Numbered from the stretch's first letter, positions 8,193-16,823 are shown. The stretch is DNA of 52,247 bases from Thermomicrobiaceae bacterium (GCA_014874455.1 JADBJL010000078.1:1-52247), one strand, 5' to 3'. The notes: a model not told the origin generated them from the letters alone. Program-made: numbers and translations.

Positions 8193-9248
8193 ATGACGGT
8201 CGAGGTCTCCATTCTCGGTGGATCCGGCTACACCGGCGGCGAGTTGCTGCGGCTCCTGCTGAGCCACCCCGAGGTGCGGGTCAAGCAGGTGACCTCCCGC
8301 TCGCGGGCCGGCAAGTTCGTCCACACCGTGCACCCGAACCTCCGCAAGCGCACCCAGCTCAAGTTCGTCGCGCCCGACGAGCTGGAGCGCGTCGACGTGC
8401 TCTTCGCCTGCCTCCCCCACGGCGAGACCGCGCCACAGGTCGACCGGCTGCTGGAGCTGGGCTCGATCGTGATCGACCTGAGCGCCGACTTCCGCCTGCG
8501 TGACCCGGCAGCCTACCAGACCTGGTATCGCTGGACGCATCCCCGGCCAGAACTGCTCGCGCAGGCGGTCTACGGCCTGCCAGAGCTGCACCGCGCGGAG
8601 ATCCGCTCGGCGCGCTACATCGCCTCGCCGGGCTGCAACTCCACCGCGACTATCCTGGGCCTGGCACCGCTGGTGCGAGCTGGCGTCGTCGATCTCGACA
8701 TGCCGATCGTCGTGGAAGCTAAGGTCGGCTCATCGGGGGCTGGGGGCGAGGCCGGGCCGGCCAGCCATCACCCCGAGCGGAGCGGCGTGATCCGGCCCTT
8801 CAAGCCCAGCGGCCACCGCCATACGGCCGAGGTTCTGCAGGAACTCGCGGTCTGCGGGCGGACACCGCAGATCGGGCTGAGCGTGACGAGCGTCGAGGCG
8901 GTACGCGGCATCCTGGCTACCGCGCACGTCTTCCCGAACCGCGAACTGACCGACAAGGATCTCTGGCAGATCTACCGTGCGATGTACGGCCAGGAGCCGT
9001 TCATCCGCATCGTCAAGGAGGCGGCGGGCATCCACCGCTACCCGGAGCCGAAGATCCTGGCCGGCTCCAACTACTGCGACGTCGGCTGGGAACTGGAGGA
9101 GCTGAACGGCCGCCAGCGGATCGTGGTGATGTCCGCCATCGACAACCTGATGAAGGGGGCGGCCGGGCAGGCGGTGCAGGCGATGAACATCCGGTTAGGC
9201 TTCCCGGAGACGCTCGGGCTGGAGTTCCCCGGCCTGCACCCGCTGTGA
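8193..9248 (+). CDS. lysY: [LysW]-aminoadipate/glutamyl-phosphate reductase (ArgC family)
   Basis: A 351-residue NADPH-dependent semialdehyde dehydrogenase of the ArgC/LysY family. It reduces the acyl-phosphate made by LysZ to the semialdehyde. GGSGYTGGELLRLL at the N terminus is the nucleotide-binding loop. SPGCNSTA contains the catalytic cysteine (Cys148) that forms the thioester intermediate, and HRHTAEV supplies a conserved histidine. It lies third from last in the operon, followed by the kinase. The gene alone could be called argC; the LysW neighbours make the carrier-bound substrate the better call. Confidence 0.92.
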   Translation: MTVEVSILGGSGYTGGELLRLLLSHPEVRVKQVTSRSRAGKFVHTVHPNLRKRTQLKFVAPDELERVDVLFACLPHGETAPQVDRLLELGSIVIDLSADFRLRDPAAYQTWYRWTHPRPELLAQAVYGLPELHRAEIRSARYIASPGCNSTATILGLAPLVRAGVVDLDMPIVVEAKVGSSGAGGEAGPASHHPERSGVIRPFKPSGHRHTAEVLQELAVCGRTPQIGLSVTSVEAVRGILATAHVFPNRELTDKDLWQIYRAMYGQEPFIRIVKEAAGIHRYPEPKILAGSNYCDVGWELEELNGRQRIVVMSAIDNLMKGAAGQAVQAMNIRLGFPETLGLEFPGLHPL

Positions 9249-9334
9249 GACGGGCACGGGGAGCAGCCGAAGGGCGGCTGGCGCCCAGGCGGAGCGATGA
9301 AGTGACCGATCGATTGGCACAGGAGGGAGCGCAG

Positions 9335-10168
9335 GTGCTCGTCGTCAAGCTCGGAGGCAGCGCCGGGATCGACCCGGCCCACACGCTCGACGACCTGGCC
9401 GAGCTGAGCCGGCAGGAGCAGATCGTCTTCGTCCACGGCGCCAACGCCGTGCTCGACGAGTGGACGCGGCGGCTCGGCCGGGAGCCACGGCTGGTACAGT
9501 CATCGACCGGCCAGGTCAGCCGCTTCACCGACCGGGAGACGATGGATCTGATGCTGGCGGTCTACGCCGGCCTGGTCAACAAGCGGCTGGTGGAGGGGTT
9601 ACAGGCGCGCGGAGTCAACGCGGTCGGGCTAACGGCGCTCGACGGCAGGATCGCCCGCGGGCCGCGCAAGGATACGCTGCGCGCGATCGAGAACGGCAAG
9701 CCCAAGGTACTGCGCGGCGATTACGCTGGGAGCATCGAGGAGATCGACCCCGCGCTGCTCCTGCTGCTGCTCGACCACGGCTATTTGCCGGTGCTCACCC
9801 CACCGGCGCTGAGCTACGGCGGCGAGGCGATCAACGTCGACGGCGACAAGCTCGCGCTGCAGCTCGCGCTGGCGCTGCGGGCCGACGCGCTGGTCATCCT
9901 CTCCAACACGCCGGGGCTGCTCCGCGAGCTGGCCGACCCGGCGTCGCTTATCCGCGAGATCGACGTTGCCGACGAGGCGAGCGTCGAGGCAGCGATGACG
10001 GCCGCTCGTGGGCGGATGAAGAAGAAGGTGGAGGCCGGCTGCCGGGCGGTGCGCGCTGGCATCGGCCAGGTAGTCTTTGCCGACGCGCGGGTACCGCAGC
10101 CGATCCGCCGGGCGCTGGCCGGCGAGGGCACTGTGCTGCTCGCGCGCAGCCCGATCGGGGTACGCTGA
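9335..10168 (+). CDS. lysZ: [LysW]-aminoadipate/glutamate kinase (ArgB family)
   Basis: A 277-residue amino-acid kinase that phosphorylates the side-chain carboxyl of the LysW-bound substrate. VVKLGGS at the very N terminus binds ATP phosphates; FVHGAN and the C-terminal GRMKKKVEA block are typical of LysZ/ArgB. The frame is open from 9245, but GTG at 9335 has the best site, AGGAGG with 8-base spacing, and gives the short MLVVKLGG start normal for LysZ. The last base of its TGA stop is the A of the lysJ ATG. Earlier GTG codons (9245, 9302) are less likely. Confidence 0.9.
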   Translation: MLVVKLGGSAGIDPAHTLDDLAELSRQEQIVFVHGANAVLDEWTRRLGREPRLVQSSTGQVSRFTDRETMDLMLAVYAGLVNKRLVEGLQARGVNAVGLTALDGRIARGPRKDTLRAIENGKPKVLRGDYAGSIEEIDPALLLLLLDHGYLPVLTPPALSYGGEAINVDGDKLALQLALALRADALVILSNTPGLLRELADPASLIREIDVADEASVEAAMTAARGRMKKKVEAGCRAVRAGIGQVVFADARVPQPIRRALAGEGTVLLARSPIGVR

Positions 10169-11346
10169 TGATCACCCGCAGCACTGAGGAGATCGTCGCC
10201 CTCGACCGCACGCTGCAGCCGCCGCTATACGCCAAGCGTGGCCTGGCGCTGGTTCGCGGGGAAGGCGTCTGGCTCTGGGACAGCGATGGCCAGCGCTACC
10301 TCGACCTGATGAGCAACTACGGGGTGAACATCCTCGGCCACGCCCATCCCCGCGTCACCGCCGCCATCGTGGCGCAGGCCGGCAAGCTCTTGAGCTGCCA
10401 CCAGTCGTTCGCCAGCGACGTGCGTGCGGCGTTCCTGGAGCGGCTGCTGGCGGTCGCGCCGGCAGGGCTGACCCGGGCTTTCCTCTCGAACTCGGGAACC
10501 GAAGCGGTGGAGGCAGCGCTCAAGTTCGCCTGGGCGACGACCGGCCGGCCTAAGATCGTCGCCGCGCGGCGCGGCTACCACGGCCGCACGCTGGGTGCGC
10601 TGGCGGCGACCGCCGAGAAGAAGTACCGCGAGCCGTTTTTGGGTGTGCTCACCGAGGCCGAGCACGTTCCGTACGGCGACGTCGAGGCCCTGGCGGCGGC
10701 ACTGGACGAGCGCACCGCGGCGGTGATCCTGGAGCCGGTGCAGGGCGAGAGCGGGATCTACCCGGCTCCCGACGAGTACCTGCGCGCCGCCCGCGAGCTG
10801 ACGCGCCGGGTTGGAGCGCTCCTGATCTTCGACGAGGTGCAGACGGCCTTCCGCACCGGCGCCTGGTTCGCCTGCCAGCACGCGGGCGTGGCGCCCGACC
10901 TGCTCTGTGTGGCCAAGGGGATGGCCAACGGCGTGCCCATCGGGGCGACGCTGCTGACGGAAGAGGTCGCTTCGGCGCTGCCGTCCGGCGTGCATGGCAG
11001 CACCTTCGGCGGCAACCCGCTGGCCTGCGCGGCCGGGCTGGCGACGCTGGAGGCGCTGGCCGTCGACGCCTTGATCCCGCACAGCGCCGAGGTTGGTGCC
11101 TACTTCCTGCGCCGGCTGCGCGAGCTGGATCACCCGAGCGTGCGCGAGGTGCGCGGCCAGGGGCTGATGATCGGCATCGAGCTGAAGGGTCGCTCCACCC
11201 CGGTACTCAAGGCGATGCAGGAGCGCGGCCTGCTCGCCCTCCCGGCGGGAACCGTGGTCGTGCGCCTGCTGCCGCCGCTGATCATCACCCGCGACCAGGT
11301 AGACGAAGCCGTCGCCGGCATCGCCGCGGCGCTCGATGCGGCGTGA
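10168..11346 (+). CDS. lysJ: [LysW]-aminoadipate/glutamate semialdehyde transaminase
   Basis: A 392-residue class III PLP aminotransferase (ArgD/LysJ family) that transaminates the carrier-bound semialdehyde to [LysW]-lysine or [LysW]-ornithine. The cofactor motif [11 protein letters not shown] and the PLP lysine in AKGMANG (about Lys250) are present, as is [13 protein letters not shown] at the phosphate-binding region. The open frame extends back to 9460 inside lysZ, but ATG at 10168, overlapping the lysZ stop by one base, gives the normal N terminus. It closes the operon; the opposite-strand gene at 11492 follows. Confidence 0.92.
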   Translation: MITRSTEEIVALDRTLQPPLYAKRGLALVRGEGVWLWDSDGQRYLDLMSNYGVNILGHAHPRVTAAIVAQAGKLLSCHQSFASDVRAAFLERLLAVAPAGLTRAFLSNSGTEAVEAALKFAWATTGRPKIVAARRGYHGRTLGALAATAEKKYREPFLGVLTEAEHVPYGDVEALAAALDERTAAVILEPVQGESGIYPAPDEYLRAARELTRRVGALLIFDEVQTAFRTGAWFACQHAGVAPDLLCVAKGMANGVPIGATLLTEEVASALPSGVHGSTFGGNPLACAAGLATLEALAVDALIPHSAEVGAYFLRRLRELDHPSVREVRGQGLMIGIELKGRSTPVLKAMQERGLLALPAGTVVVRLLPPLIITRDQVDEAVAGIAAALDAA

Positions 11347-11491
11347 CGCGGTACGCGAGAGACCGCGGGACTCAGGGCGCACCCTCGTCCCACGGCCTGC
11401 CACGGGTTGCACCGATGGGCACGGTGCCGATAGCGGCGACCCAGGGAGAACCGATCCCGGCTCGAGCGATCGGCACCGAGTGCTCAGCGGA

Positions 11492-11806
11492 TCAGCGCGC
11501 ACCCAGAGCAGTCAAGATCTCCTGGCTGATCGGCAGCACCTGCTCAATAGGCAGTGCCGGTGCTGTCCTGGTCGCTTTGAAGAAGCCGGCCCCGGCCGCT
11601 CGCCACTGGTCGATGGCGCGGAACACGTCCTCCGCCCGGTCAGCCTCCAACACCAGGATACCCCACCCGTCCGGCGTCCCATCCCAGCGAAGGATGTTCA
11701 CCCCAGCGGGTGGAAAGAGCGTGCTAGAGGTCAGCTTCTGGGCAATGGTGAGCCGCTCTTGCTCGGCCATATTCTCGTTAAGCTCCCATAGTGTCACAAA
11801 GAGCAT
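11492..11806 (-). CDS. DUF3303-like small ferredoxin-fold protein
   Basis: A 104-residue protein starting MLFVTLWELNENMAEQ, with a later PPAGVNILRWDGTPDGWGI segment and a VLEADRAEDVFRAIDQW helix. This pattern resembles DUF3303, a dimeric alpha-beta barrel relative of unknown function. The open frame extends to 11962, but ATG at 11806 is preceded by GGGAGGG. It is the first of three similar-sized minus-strand genes (next at 12075 and 12460) that seem to share the same fold class. Family placement is tentative; no catalytic residue is evident. Confidence 0.68.
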   Translation of the reverse strand: MLFVTLWELNENMAEQERLTIAQKLTSSTLFPPAGVNILRWDGTPDGWGILVLEADRAEDVFRAIDQWRAAGAGFFKATRTAPALPIEQVLPISQEILTALGAR

Positions 11807-12074
11807 CGCTGCACCCTCCCATACTGAACACGCCGAACACGGCGCCCTGACAACGGGGTTGCCTGATGTTTCTCCGGCATGCTCCGCAATCTTATCACCA
11901 CCCAGCGCACGGATCGCTCTCTCAGGACGCGCGAGTGCCCATGGAACGGGCTCGGCCAGCACGGTGATCCCCGCTCTCGCATGCCCGGAAGAGCGGGCTT
12001 CAGCCCATGCGGACTCGCGCAGGCTAGCCCAAGCCCTGATGGTGGGTTAGCTCCGTGGATAACCCGCATGTGCA

Positions 12075-12359
12075 TCACGCGGGCACGCGCCCAACGAGCT
12101 CTAGGAAGTACACATCGGGTCGGTCGGCGACCCCGGCCCGCTGCATCGTCTGGCGCAGATCCTCTGACTGCGCAAACTGCTCCGCCTCCTCAAGATCGTC
12201 CCAGTCGAGCAGGATGACCAGCTCATTGGGGTCACGAGTGCTCCGGAAGAGGTAGCCACCACCGGAGCCGTGAGCCTCGCGCGCGGCTCCGTGCTCGTCG
12301 AACACTGGCTTCCACGCGTCGAAGTCAGTCACTCTGTGCCGAATGAGGATGTAGGACAT
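12075..12359 (-). CDS. Dimeric alpha-beta barrel (ABM-like) protein
   Basis: A 94-residue protein starting MSYILIRHRVTDFDAWKPVFDEH. The pattern of a first strand, 'V.D...WK..FD.H...R...G', then 'LFRSTRDPNELVILLDWDDLEEAEQFAQS', is common in antibiotic-biosynthesis-monooxygenase-like and cyclase-like small proteins of unknown function. The start has an AGGAGA site upstream. It lies between the DUF3303-like gene and another ABM-like gene, all on the minus strand with gaps of 100-270 bases. Enzymatic activity cannot be asserted. Confidence 0.72.
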   Translation of the reverse strand: MSYILIRHRVTDFDAWKPVFDEHGAAREAHGSGGGYLFRSTRDPNELVILLDWDDLEEAEQFAQSEDLRQTMQRAGVADRPDVYFLELVGRVPA

Positions 12360-12459
12360 GGTATTCTCCTCTTCTCAGCGCACGCACGCGCCTATCACCT
12401 GGGCACGAGCCGGATAGGCCGGGCGCTGAGCCCGCTCGCCCAGCCTCTCGGCACGCACC

Positions 12460-12750
12460 TCACACCCGGTTGACCACCTCGAACATGTCGACCCTCGGCG
12501 ACTCGCTCGCGCCGAGCGCCTGCGCCGCCAGATCGCGCACCGGTTTGGCCGCCGCCGCGCTGGCCTGCATCGTTTCGGCCGACTCCCAGAGGGTGATTGT
12601 CAGCGCCTTGCCGCTTGTGTCGTTGATAAGAAGGTGGGCCCCCGCAAAGCCGGCCATCGCCCGGAGACGATCCGCTATCTCCTCGATCTGCCGAGATGCT
12701 TCGACCGCCCGGCCTGGCGAGCCCCTGTACGTGCTGACGCGTGCGAACAT
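12460..12750 (-). CDS. Antibiotic biosynthesis monooxygenase-like protein
   Basis: A 96-residue protein of the small ferredoxin-like ABM type: the first strand MFARVSTYRG, a helix with EEIADRLRAMAGFAGAHLLI, then ALTITLWESAETMQAS, the 'lWes.e.m.as' segment typical of this family. An AAGGAGGG site precedes ATG 12750. It is the third of three small dimeric-barrel genes in a row. ABM proteins range from quinol monooxygenases to heme-degrading enzymes, and many have no known function. No heme or substrate ligand can be assigned here. Confidence 0.72.
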   Translation of the reverse strand: MFARVSTYRGSPGRAVEASRQIEEIADRLRAMAGFAGAHLLINDTSGKALTITLWESAETMQASAAAAKPVRDLAAQALGASESPRVDMFEVVNRV

Positions 12751-12912
12751 CGGGAAACCCTCCTTGCTGGTGGAACACTCGTCGACGGGTCACTAGGCCA
12801 GTCTAGAGTCCCCTGCTCCCCGGCAACAGCCCAATCGTTGCTCAAGTCTTGGTCACTCTGTGGCTATCCTGCACATCCGGCTGGCGCGTTACCGGCCGCG
12901 ACCGTTAACGCG

Positions 12913-13320
12913 CTACCCCTTCCTCGCCTGGAGCGCGATGAATCGGTGCCCTTTCGACTCGTTGAGCATCTGGATTTCACTCTCCGATGGCGTGATCTCG
13001 ACGGTGTCGCTGTCTTCCCTCGTGCCGACGACCAGGTCAGCGATGAGCGTCAGCCGGTAGGTGCCGGGCTCGAAGTACCAGTCTGGTGGCCCATCGAAGA
13101 CGCAGATCGGGGTCTGGGCTCGGCCGGGGCTGACACTGAGCGGCGTGGCAACCGGCGAGCTGAACTACCGCTGGCTCGCCGGTTGCCTAGTCATCCTCGA
13201 AGGTCACCTGCTCAGCCCAGGAGAACGAGACCGGCTCCGTAGTTCCAGGACGCCTGTTACGGTGATGTCTGAACGAACAGCGTCGCGCCGCCGGCCTGCT
13301 TCTTGAAGTTAATGCTGCTC
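12913..13320 (-). pseudogene. Decayed coding remnant, broken frames
   Basis: No intact gene was found in this gap, but the minus strand reads like protein in several frames. From about 13164 down to a stop at 12913 it gives an 80-residue run including VFDGPPDWYFEPGTYRLTLI and DTVEITPSESEIQMLNESKG, with no start codon. A second frame ends EPVSFSWAEQVTFEDD at a stop at 13187-13189. A third gives INFKKQAGGATLFVQTSP near 13265-13315. The exported or Ig-like look of the first run is an impression only. I infer the C-terminal remains of one or two genes broken by frameshifts. The family is not recognised. Confidence 0.4.
13147..13187. repeat. 14-bp perfect inverted repeat
   Basis: GGCAACCGGCGAGC (13147-13160) and GCTCGCCGGTTGCC (13174-13187) form a perfect stem around 13 bases. 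On the minus strand it begins within the stop codon of the EDD-ending remnant, so it could be the old terminator of that gene. No U-run follows on either strand. Confidence 0.5.
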
Positions 13321-14082
13321 CGAACCCTGCCGTCCCCTCAGGAAGCAAGGGCGACCGTCTTCGGCCGACTCCTCGCCTACCACGTCTGGAACGGTGTGCT
13401 GCCCGTCCTGTTCGAGCACGAGGGGCGAATCATCCTCGATCATCTCGAGCAGAACCCGGTCTCGATCGAGCTGCCGCCGGTTCCGCGCTGGCAGCTCAGC
13501 GGGAAGTGGTACTCGATCCCGGCGACCGGCGCGCCGGCCAGCATCGGGGTTGGGCGCCGCGCTGGCGTCCTCGGCGAGAGCTGCCCGAAGGACACCGAAC
13601 TCTTCGGGCAGATCAGCACGCCCGAGATCGTCGCCCTCGAGATCCAGTACGAGGGAGCGTGGCATCGCTTCCGAGTCTCTGCGCCGCGCTACATCGTTCG
13701 CCTCGAATGCTTCTCCGGCATCCCGGCCGCCTACCGCTGGCTCGACGCGGACGGCGACATCGTCTGGATTCGGAGAACGGCGTGTTGTGACCGGGAGGCA
13801 CCTGGCCGGTTCCGGCCCCTCGGTTTGACCCGCCCTCGTCGGGAGAGTACGATTCAACGAGCGATTGGCCTGGCCACCAGCGAGTGGCCCCACGAAGGTT
13901 CAGGGACCTCGTGCACACGCGCGACGAGATCCGGCTCACCACGCTGGCTAGCTGCGCCGGTTGAGCGGGCAAGCTGGGCCCGGCGGCCCTGGCGCAGGTT
14001 CTGCGCCCGCTCGAGCAGCGCACTGATCCGAACCTGCTCGTTGGTCTCCAGACCAGCGACGACGCTGCCGTCTACCGTCTGA
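13303..14082 (+). CDS. Hypothetical protein, probably truncated remnant
   Basis: The first 160 residues look coding: GC-rich third positions and sensible segments such as LLAYHVWNGVLPVLFEHEGR, EIVALEIQYEGAWHRFRV and GIPAAYRWLDADGDIVW. No family is recognised. After about 13800 the translation becomes Arg/Ser-rich and crosses the selD promoter (13825-13853) and the first 170 bases of selD in another frame. The real product, if any, therefore ends or shifts frame near 13800. The start is unclear: TTG 13303 or ATG 13312, both without a good ribosome-binding site. It adjoins the decayed minus-strand stretch and may be part of the same degraded locus. Confidence 0.35.
   Translation: MKLMLLRTLPSPQEARATVFGRLLAYHVWNGVLPVLFEHEGRIILDHLEQNPVSIELPPVPRWQLSGKWYSIPATGAPASIGVGRRAGVLGESCPKDTELFGQISTPEIVALEIQYEGAWHRFRVSAPRYIVRLECFSGIPAAYRWLDADGDIVWIRRTACCDREAPGRFRPLGLTRPRRESTIQRAIGLATSEWPHEGSGTSCTRATRSGSPRWLAAPVERASWARRPWRRFCARSSSALIRTCSLVSRPATTLPSTV
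13825..13853 (+). promoter_or_regulatory. selD promoter
   Basis: TTGACC (13825-13830), a 17-base spacer, and TACGAT (13848-13853) form a good sigma-70-type promoter. Transcription would start near 13860, about 50 bases before the selD GTG at 13911. Its position supports the selenocysteine reading of selD and argues against coding by the overlapping hypothetical frame. Confidence 0.62.
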
Positions 14083-14975
14083 GCGACGAGCTGGCGCTCG
14101 TCCAGACCGTCGACTTCTTCCCGCCGGTCGTGGACGATCCGTACACCTACGGGGCCATTGCGGCGGCCAACGCGCTGAGCGACGTCTACGCCATGGGCGG
14201 TCAGCCGCTGCTGGCTCTCAACATCGCCGCCTGGCCGGAGGATAAGCCGCTCGAGTACCTGACCCGGGTCTTCGAGGGCGGCGCCGACAAGGCGGCCGAG
14301 GCCGGTATCGTGGTGGCCGGTGGCCACACTGTGACCGACGTCGAGCCGAAGTACGGAATGGTTGTGACCGGCTGCATCCATCCCCAGCGCATCCTGACCA
14401 AGGCCGGCGCCCAACCGGGCGACCTGATCTACCTGACCAAGCCGATCGGCACCGGGGTAATCACCACCGCGCACAAGGCGCAGAAGGTCGATCTCGCTCA
14501 CCTGGAGGCCGCCGTAGCCTGGATGCTCCGGCTGAACCGGCGAGCCTCCGAGCTTGTGCTCGAGCACGGCGCGCATGCGTGCACCGATGTGACGGGCTAC
14601 GGCCTGATCGGCCATGCCACCGAGGTGGCAGTCAAGAGCCGGGTCAAGCTGGTCATCGGCGCGGCCCAGGTTCCGCTCCTCGAGGGAGCCGAGCGCTACG
14701 CCCGCGAGGGCCTGCTGCCGGGTGGCGCCCGGCGCAACCGCGCCTACTACGGCAAGGGGCGGGCGAGCGTGCTGACCTGGTCGCCGGAGATCCCTGGGGT
14801 GTTGTGGGATCTCTTGTTCGACCCGGTCACCTCGGGCGGGCTGCTCTTCACCCTCCCTGCGGAGCGGGCGCCGGCTCTCGAAGCCGCGTTCCGGCAGGCC
14901 GGCGAGCCGCTCTGGCGCATCGGCACAGTCGAAGAGGGTCTGGGGCTGGTGATTCTCCCCAGCCTCAGCGGCTGA
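13911..14975 (+). CDS. selD: Selenophosphate synthetase, selenocysteine-containing (in-frame UGA)
   Basis: Makes selenophosphate from selenide and ATP, the selenium donor for selenocysteine and 2-selenouridine. A conventional frame starts only at 14130 and would lose the active site. Reading upstream in the same frame gives LTTLASCAG-U-AGKLGP, with UGA at 13962-13964 as codon 18 and Lys21 three residues on. This matches Cys17 and Lys20 of E. coli SelD, where Cys or Sec is allowed. Sequence continues without break through TSDDAAVYRL, FFPPVVDDPYTYGAIAAANALSDVYAMGG and DVTGYGLIGH, giving 354 residues. GTG at 13911 is the likely start. A SECIS-like hairpin follows the UGA at 13991-14007. rsmA and ispE lie downstream. 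Confidence 0.88.
13991..14007 (+). promoter_or_regulatory. SECIS-like hairpin of selD
   Basis: GGCGCA (13991-13996) pairs with TGCGCC (14002-14007) around the loop GGTTC. The loop begins 33 bases after the end of the UGA codon, within the spacing reported for bacterial SECIS elements. The leading GGU of the loop fits the SelB-binding pattern. It lies inside the coding sequence, as bacterial SECIS elements do. Confidence 0.6.
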
Positions 14976-15065
14976 TCCCGCCTGCCGGGATACTGCTGGT
15001 GCTCGCGGCTGAGGATGCCGCCACGCATACTCCCTTTGCGCAGTGCGACACCGAGGGCTGCCATA

Positions 15066-15905
15066 GTGGACACCGTCCCGATCCGCGAGCTGCTCCGCGA
15101 GCTCGACATCCGGCCGAGCAAGGCGCTCGGCCAGCACTTCTTGCACGACCCGAAGGTCGTGCGCCGGATCGCCGACCTGGCCGGCTTGACCAGCGACGAC
15201 CTGGTGGTGGAGATCGGGCCTGGCCTCGGCGTGCTGACCCGCGAGCTGGCGGCGCGTGCCGGCAAGGTCATCGCTATCGAGCTGGACGCGCGCCTGGCCG
15301 AATACCTGCGCCGCCAGCTCGCCGGCACCAACGTCGAGGTCGTCCACGGCGACGCGCTGGCAGTCGACTACGCCAGCCTGACCGGAGGACACCCCTACCA
15401 GGTCGTCGCCAACCTCCCCTACTCGGTGGCGACGGCCATCATCGAGCGGCTGCTGGCCGACGAGCACCCGCCCGAGCGGCTCGTTGTCATGGTTCAGCGC
15501 GAGGTGGCCGAGCGCCTGGCGGCTCGGCCACCCGACATGGCCCTGCTCTCAGTCGCCGCGCAGTTCTATGCCACGCCGCGGATCGCCTTCCGGATCGGCG
15601 CTGGCGCCTTCGTCCCACCACCAAAAGTGGAGTCTGCAGTCATCGTCCTTGAGCGCCGCAAGGAGACGCCGCTGCCGCGCGAGGAGCACGCCCGCTTCTT
15701 CCGGGTGGTGCGGGCAGGCTTCGCCCAGCGGCGCAAGCGGCTGGCCAACGCGCTGGCAGCCGGGTTAGGGTTGCCCAAGGAAGACGTCGAAGCAGCCCTC
15801 GTCGCGGCCGGGATCGACCCCAGCCGCCGGGCCGAGACCCTGGCGCTCGAGGAGTGGCTGACGCTATACCAGGCGCTGCGGGAACGGGTGCGCGATGCGG
15901 ATTGA
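15066..15905 (+). CDS. rsmA: 16S rRNA dimethyladenosine transferase RsmA (KsgA)
   Basis: A 279-residue SAM-dependent methyltransferase that dimethylates two adjacent adenosines near the 3' end of 16S rRNA during 30S maturation. Family motifs appear in order: KALGQHFLHD at the N terminus, VEIGPGLGVLT (motif I, SAM site), VIAIELDARL, VVANLPYSVAT (catalytic NLPY) and FVPPPKVESAVI, followed by the C-terminal helical domain. GTG at 15066 with GAGGG upstream is preferred over an ATG at 15015, which would add a non-conserved Arg/Pro-rich tail. It overlaps ispE by 11 bases; the rsmA-ispE pair is common in bacteria. Confidence 0.93.
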   Translation: MDTVPIRELLRELDIRPSKALGQHFLHDPKVVRRIADLAGLTSDDLVVEIGPGLGVLTRELAARAGKVIAIELDARLAEYLRRQLAGTNVEVVHGDALAVDYASLTGGHPYQVVANLPYSVATAIIERLLADEHPPERLVVMVQREVAERLAARPPDMALLSVAAQFYATPRIAFRIGAGAFVPPPKVESAVIVLERRKETPLPREEHARFFRVVRAGFAQRRKRLANALAAGLGLPKEDVEAALVAAGIDPSRRAETLALEEWLTLYQALRERVRDAD

Positions 15906-16782
15906 ACTGACCCGGGCGCTGACGTTGCTCGCCCCGGCCAAGCTGAACCTCGGCCTCGAAGTGATCGGGAAGCGCCCCGACGGCTACCACGAGGTGGTGA
16001 CGATCCTCCAGACGGTCAGCCTGTTCGACCGCCTGGAGCTGTCGCCGGCCGAAACGCTGGACTACGAGCCGCCGCCCGGCATCGCCGATGATCTGGTCGC
16101 GCGGGCCCTGGACGAGCTCGCGCGCCGGGGCATCGAGGTCGCGGCGCGCATCCGGCTCGGGAAGCAAATCCCGGTGGCGGCCGGCTTGGGCGGCGGCAGC
16201 AGCGACGCTGGCACGCTGCTCGGCGCACTGGCCCTGGCCGGGGTTCCCCACGCGCTGATCGACGAAGTTGCCGCCGGGCTCGGCTCGGATGTCCCCTTCT
16301 TCGTGCGCGGGGGAACCGCGCTGGCCACCGGCCGGGGTACCGAGCTCGAGCCATTGCCGACGCCTCCCGGCTGGTTCGTGGTCGTCGTGCCGCGGCTACA
16401 CCTGCCCGGCAAGACGCGCCAGCTCTACCAGGCGCTCGAACCGGGCGACTTCAGCGACGGCTCGGCCACGCGGGCGCAGGCGGAGCGGCTGCGCCAGGGG
16501 CTGCCACTCGACCCGGAATTGATCCGCAACCCCTTCATGCGCGTCCTCGAGCCCTTCCCCGAGGTACGCGAGGCGGCCGAGGCGCTGCGCGCGGCCGGCG
16601 CTCGCTGGGTCTGGCCCACCGGCGCCGGCCCAGCCCTGTTCACCGCGACTGGCGATTTCTCGTCAGCCAGGGATACCGCCCGGTTGGTGACGCGACCGGA
16701 TCTACCAGTGTTCATCTGCACAAGCGTCGGAGCCAGGATCAATCGCGAGCGGGTTGAGCGATTCGTTCGCCTTCGAACCTGA
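15895..16782 (+). CDS. ispE: 4-diphosphocytidyl-2-C-methyl-D-erythritol kinase
   Basis: A 295-residue GHMP kinase of the non-mevalonate (MEP) isoprenoid route that phosphorylates the 2-hydroxyl of CDP-methylerythritol. LLAPAKLNLGLEVIGKRPDGYHE is the characteristic N-terminal substrate-binding segment, and PVAAGLGGGSSDAG is the GHMP ATP loop. The C-terminal GHMP domain has WPTGAGPALF in place of the usual SGSG-type loop. The ATG at 15895 overlaps the end of rsmA, so translation is coupled. It implies that the organism makes its isoprenoids by the MEP pathway. Confidence 0.93.
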   Translation: MRIELTRALTLLAPAKLNLGLEVIGKRPDGYHEVVTILQTVSLFDRLELSPAETLDYEPPPGIADDLVARALDELARRGIEVAARIRLGKQIPVAAGLGGGSSDAGTLLGALALAGVPHALIDEVAAGLGSDVPFFVRGGTALATGRGTELEPLPTPPGWFVVVVPRLHLPGKTRQLYQALEPGDFSDGSATRAQAERLRQGLPLDPELIRNPFMRVLEPFPEVREAAEALRAAGARWVWPTGAGPALFTATGDFSSARDTARLVTRPDLPVFICTSVGARINRERVERFVRLRT

Positions 16783-16823
16783 CGGCGCTGTAACCCGCCG
16801 CCACGCTGGGGAGATCGCCAAGA

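Noticed and set aside
10225-11502. Minus-strand open frame of 425 residues
   Set aside because: Antisense shadow of lysJ.
13854-15467. Minus-strand open frame of 537 residues
   Set aside because: It is antisense to selD and rsmA, which have clear motifs; no family similarity seen.
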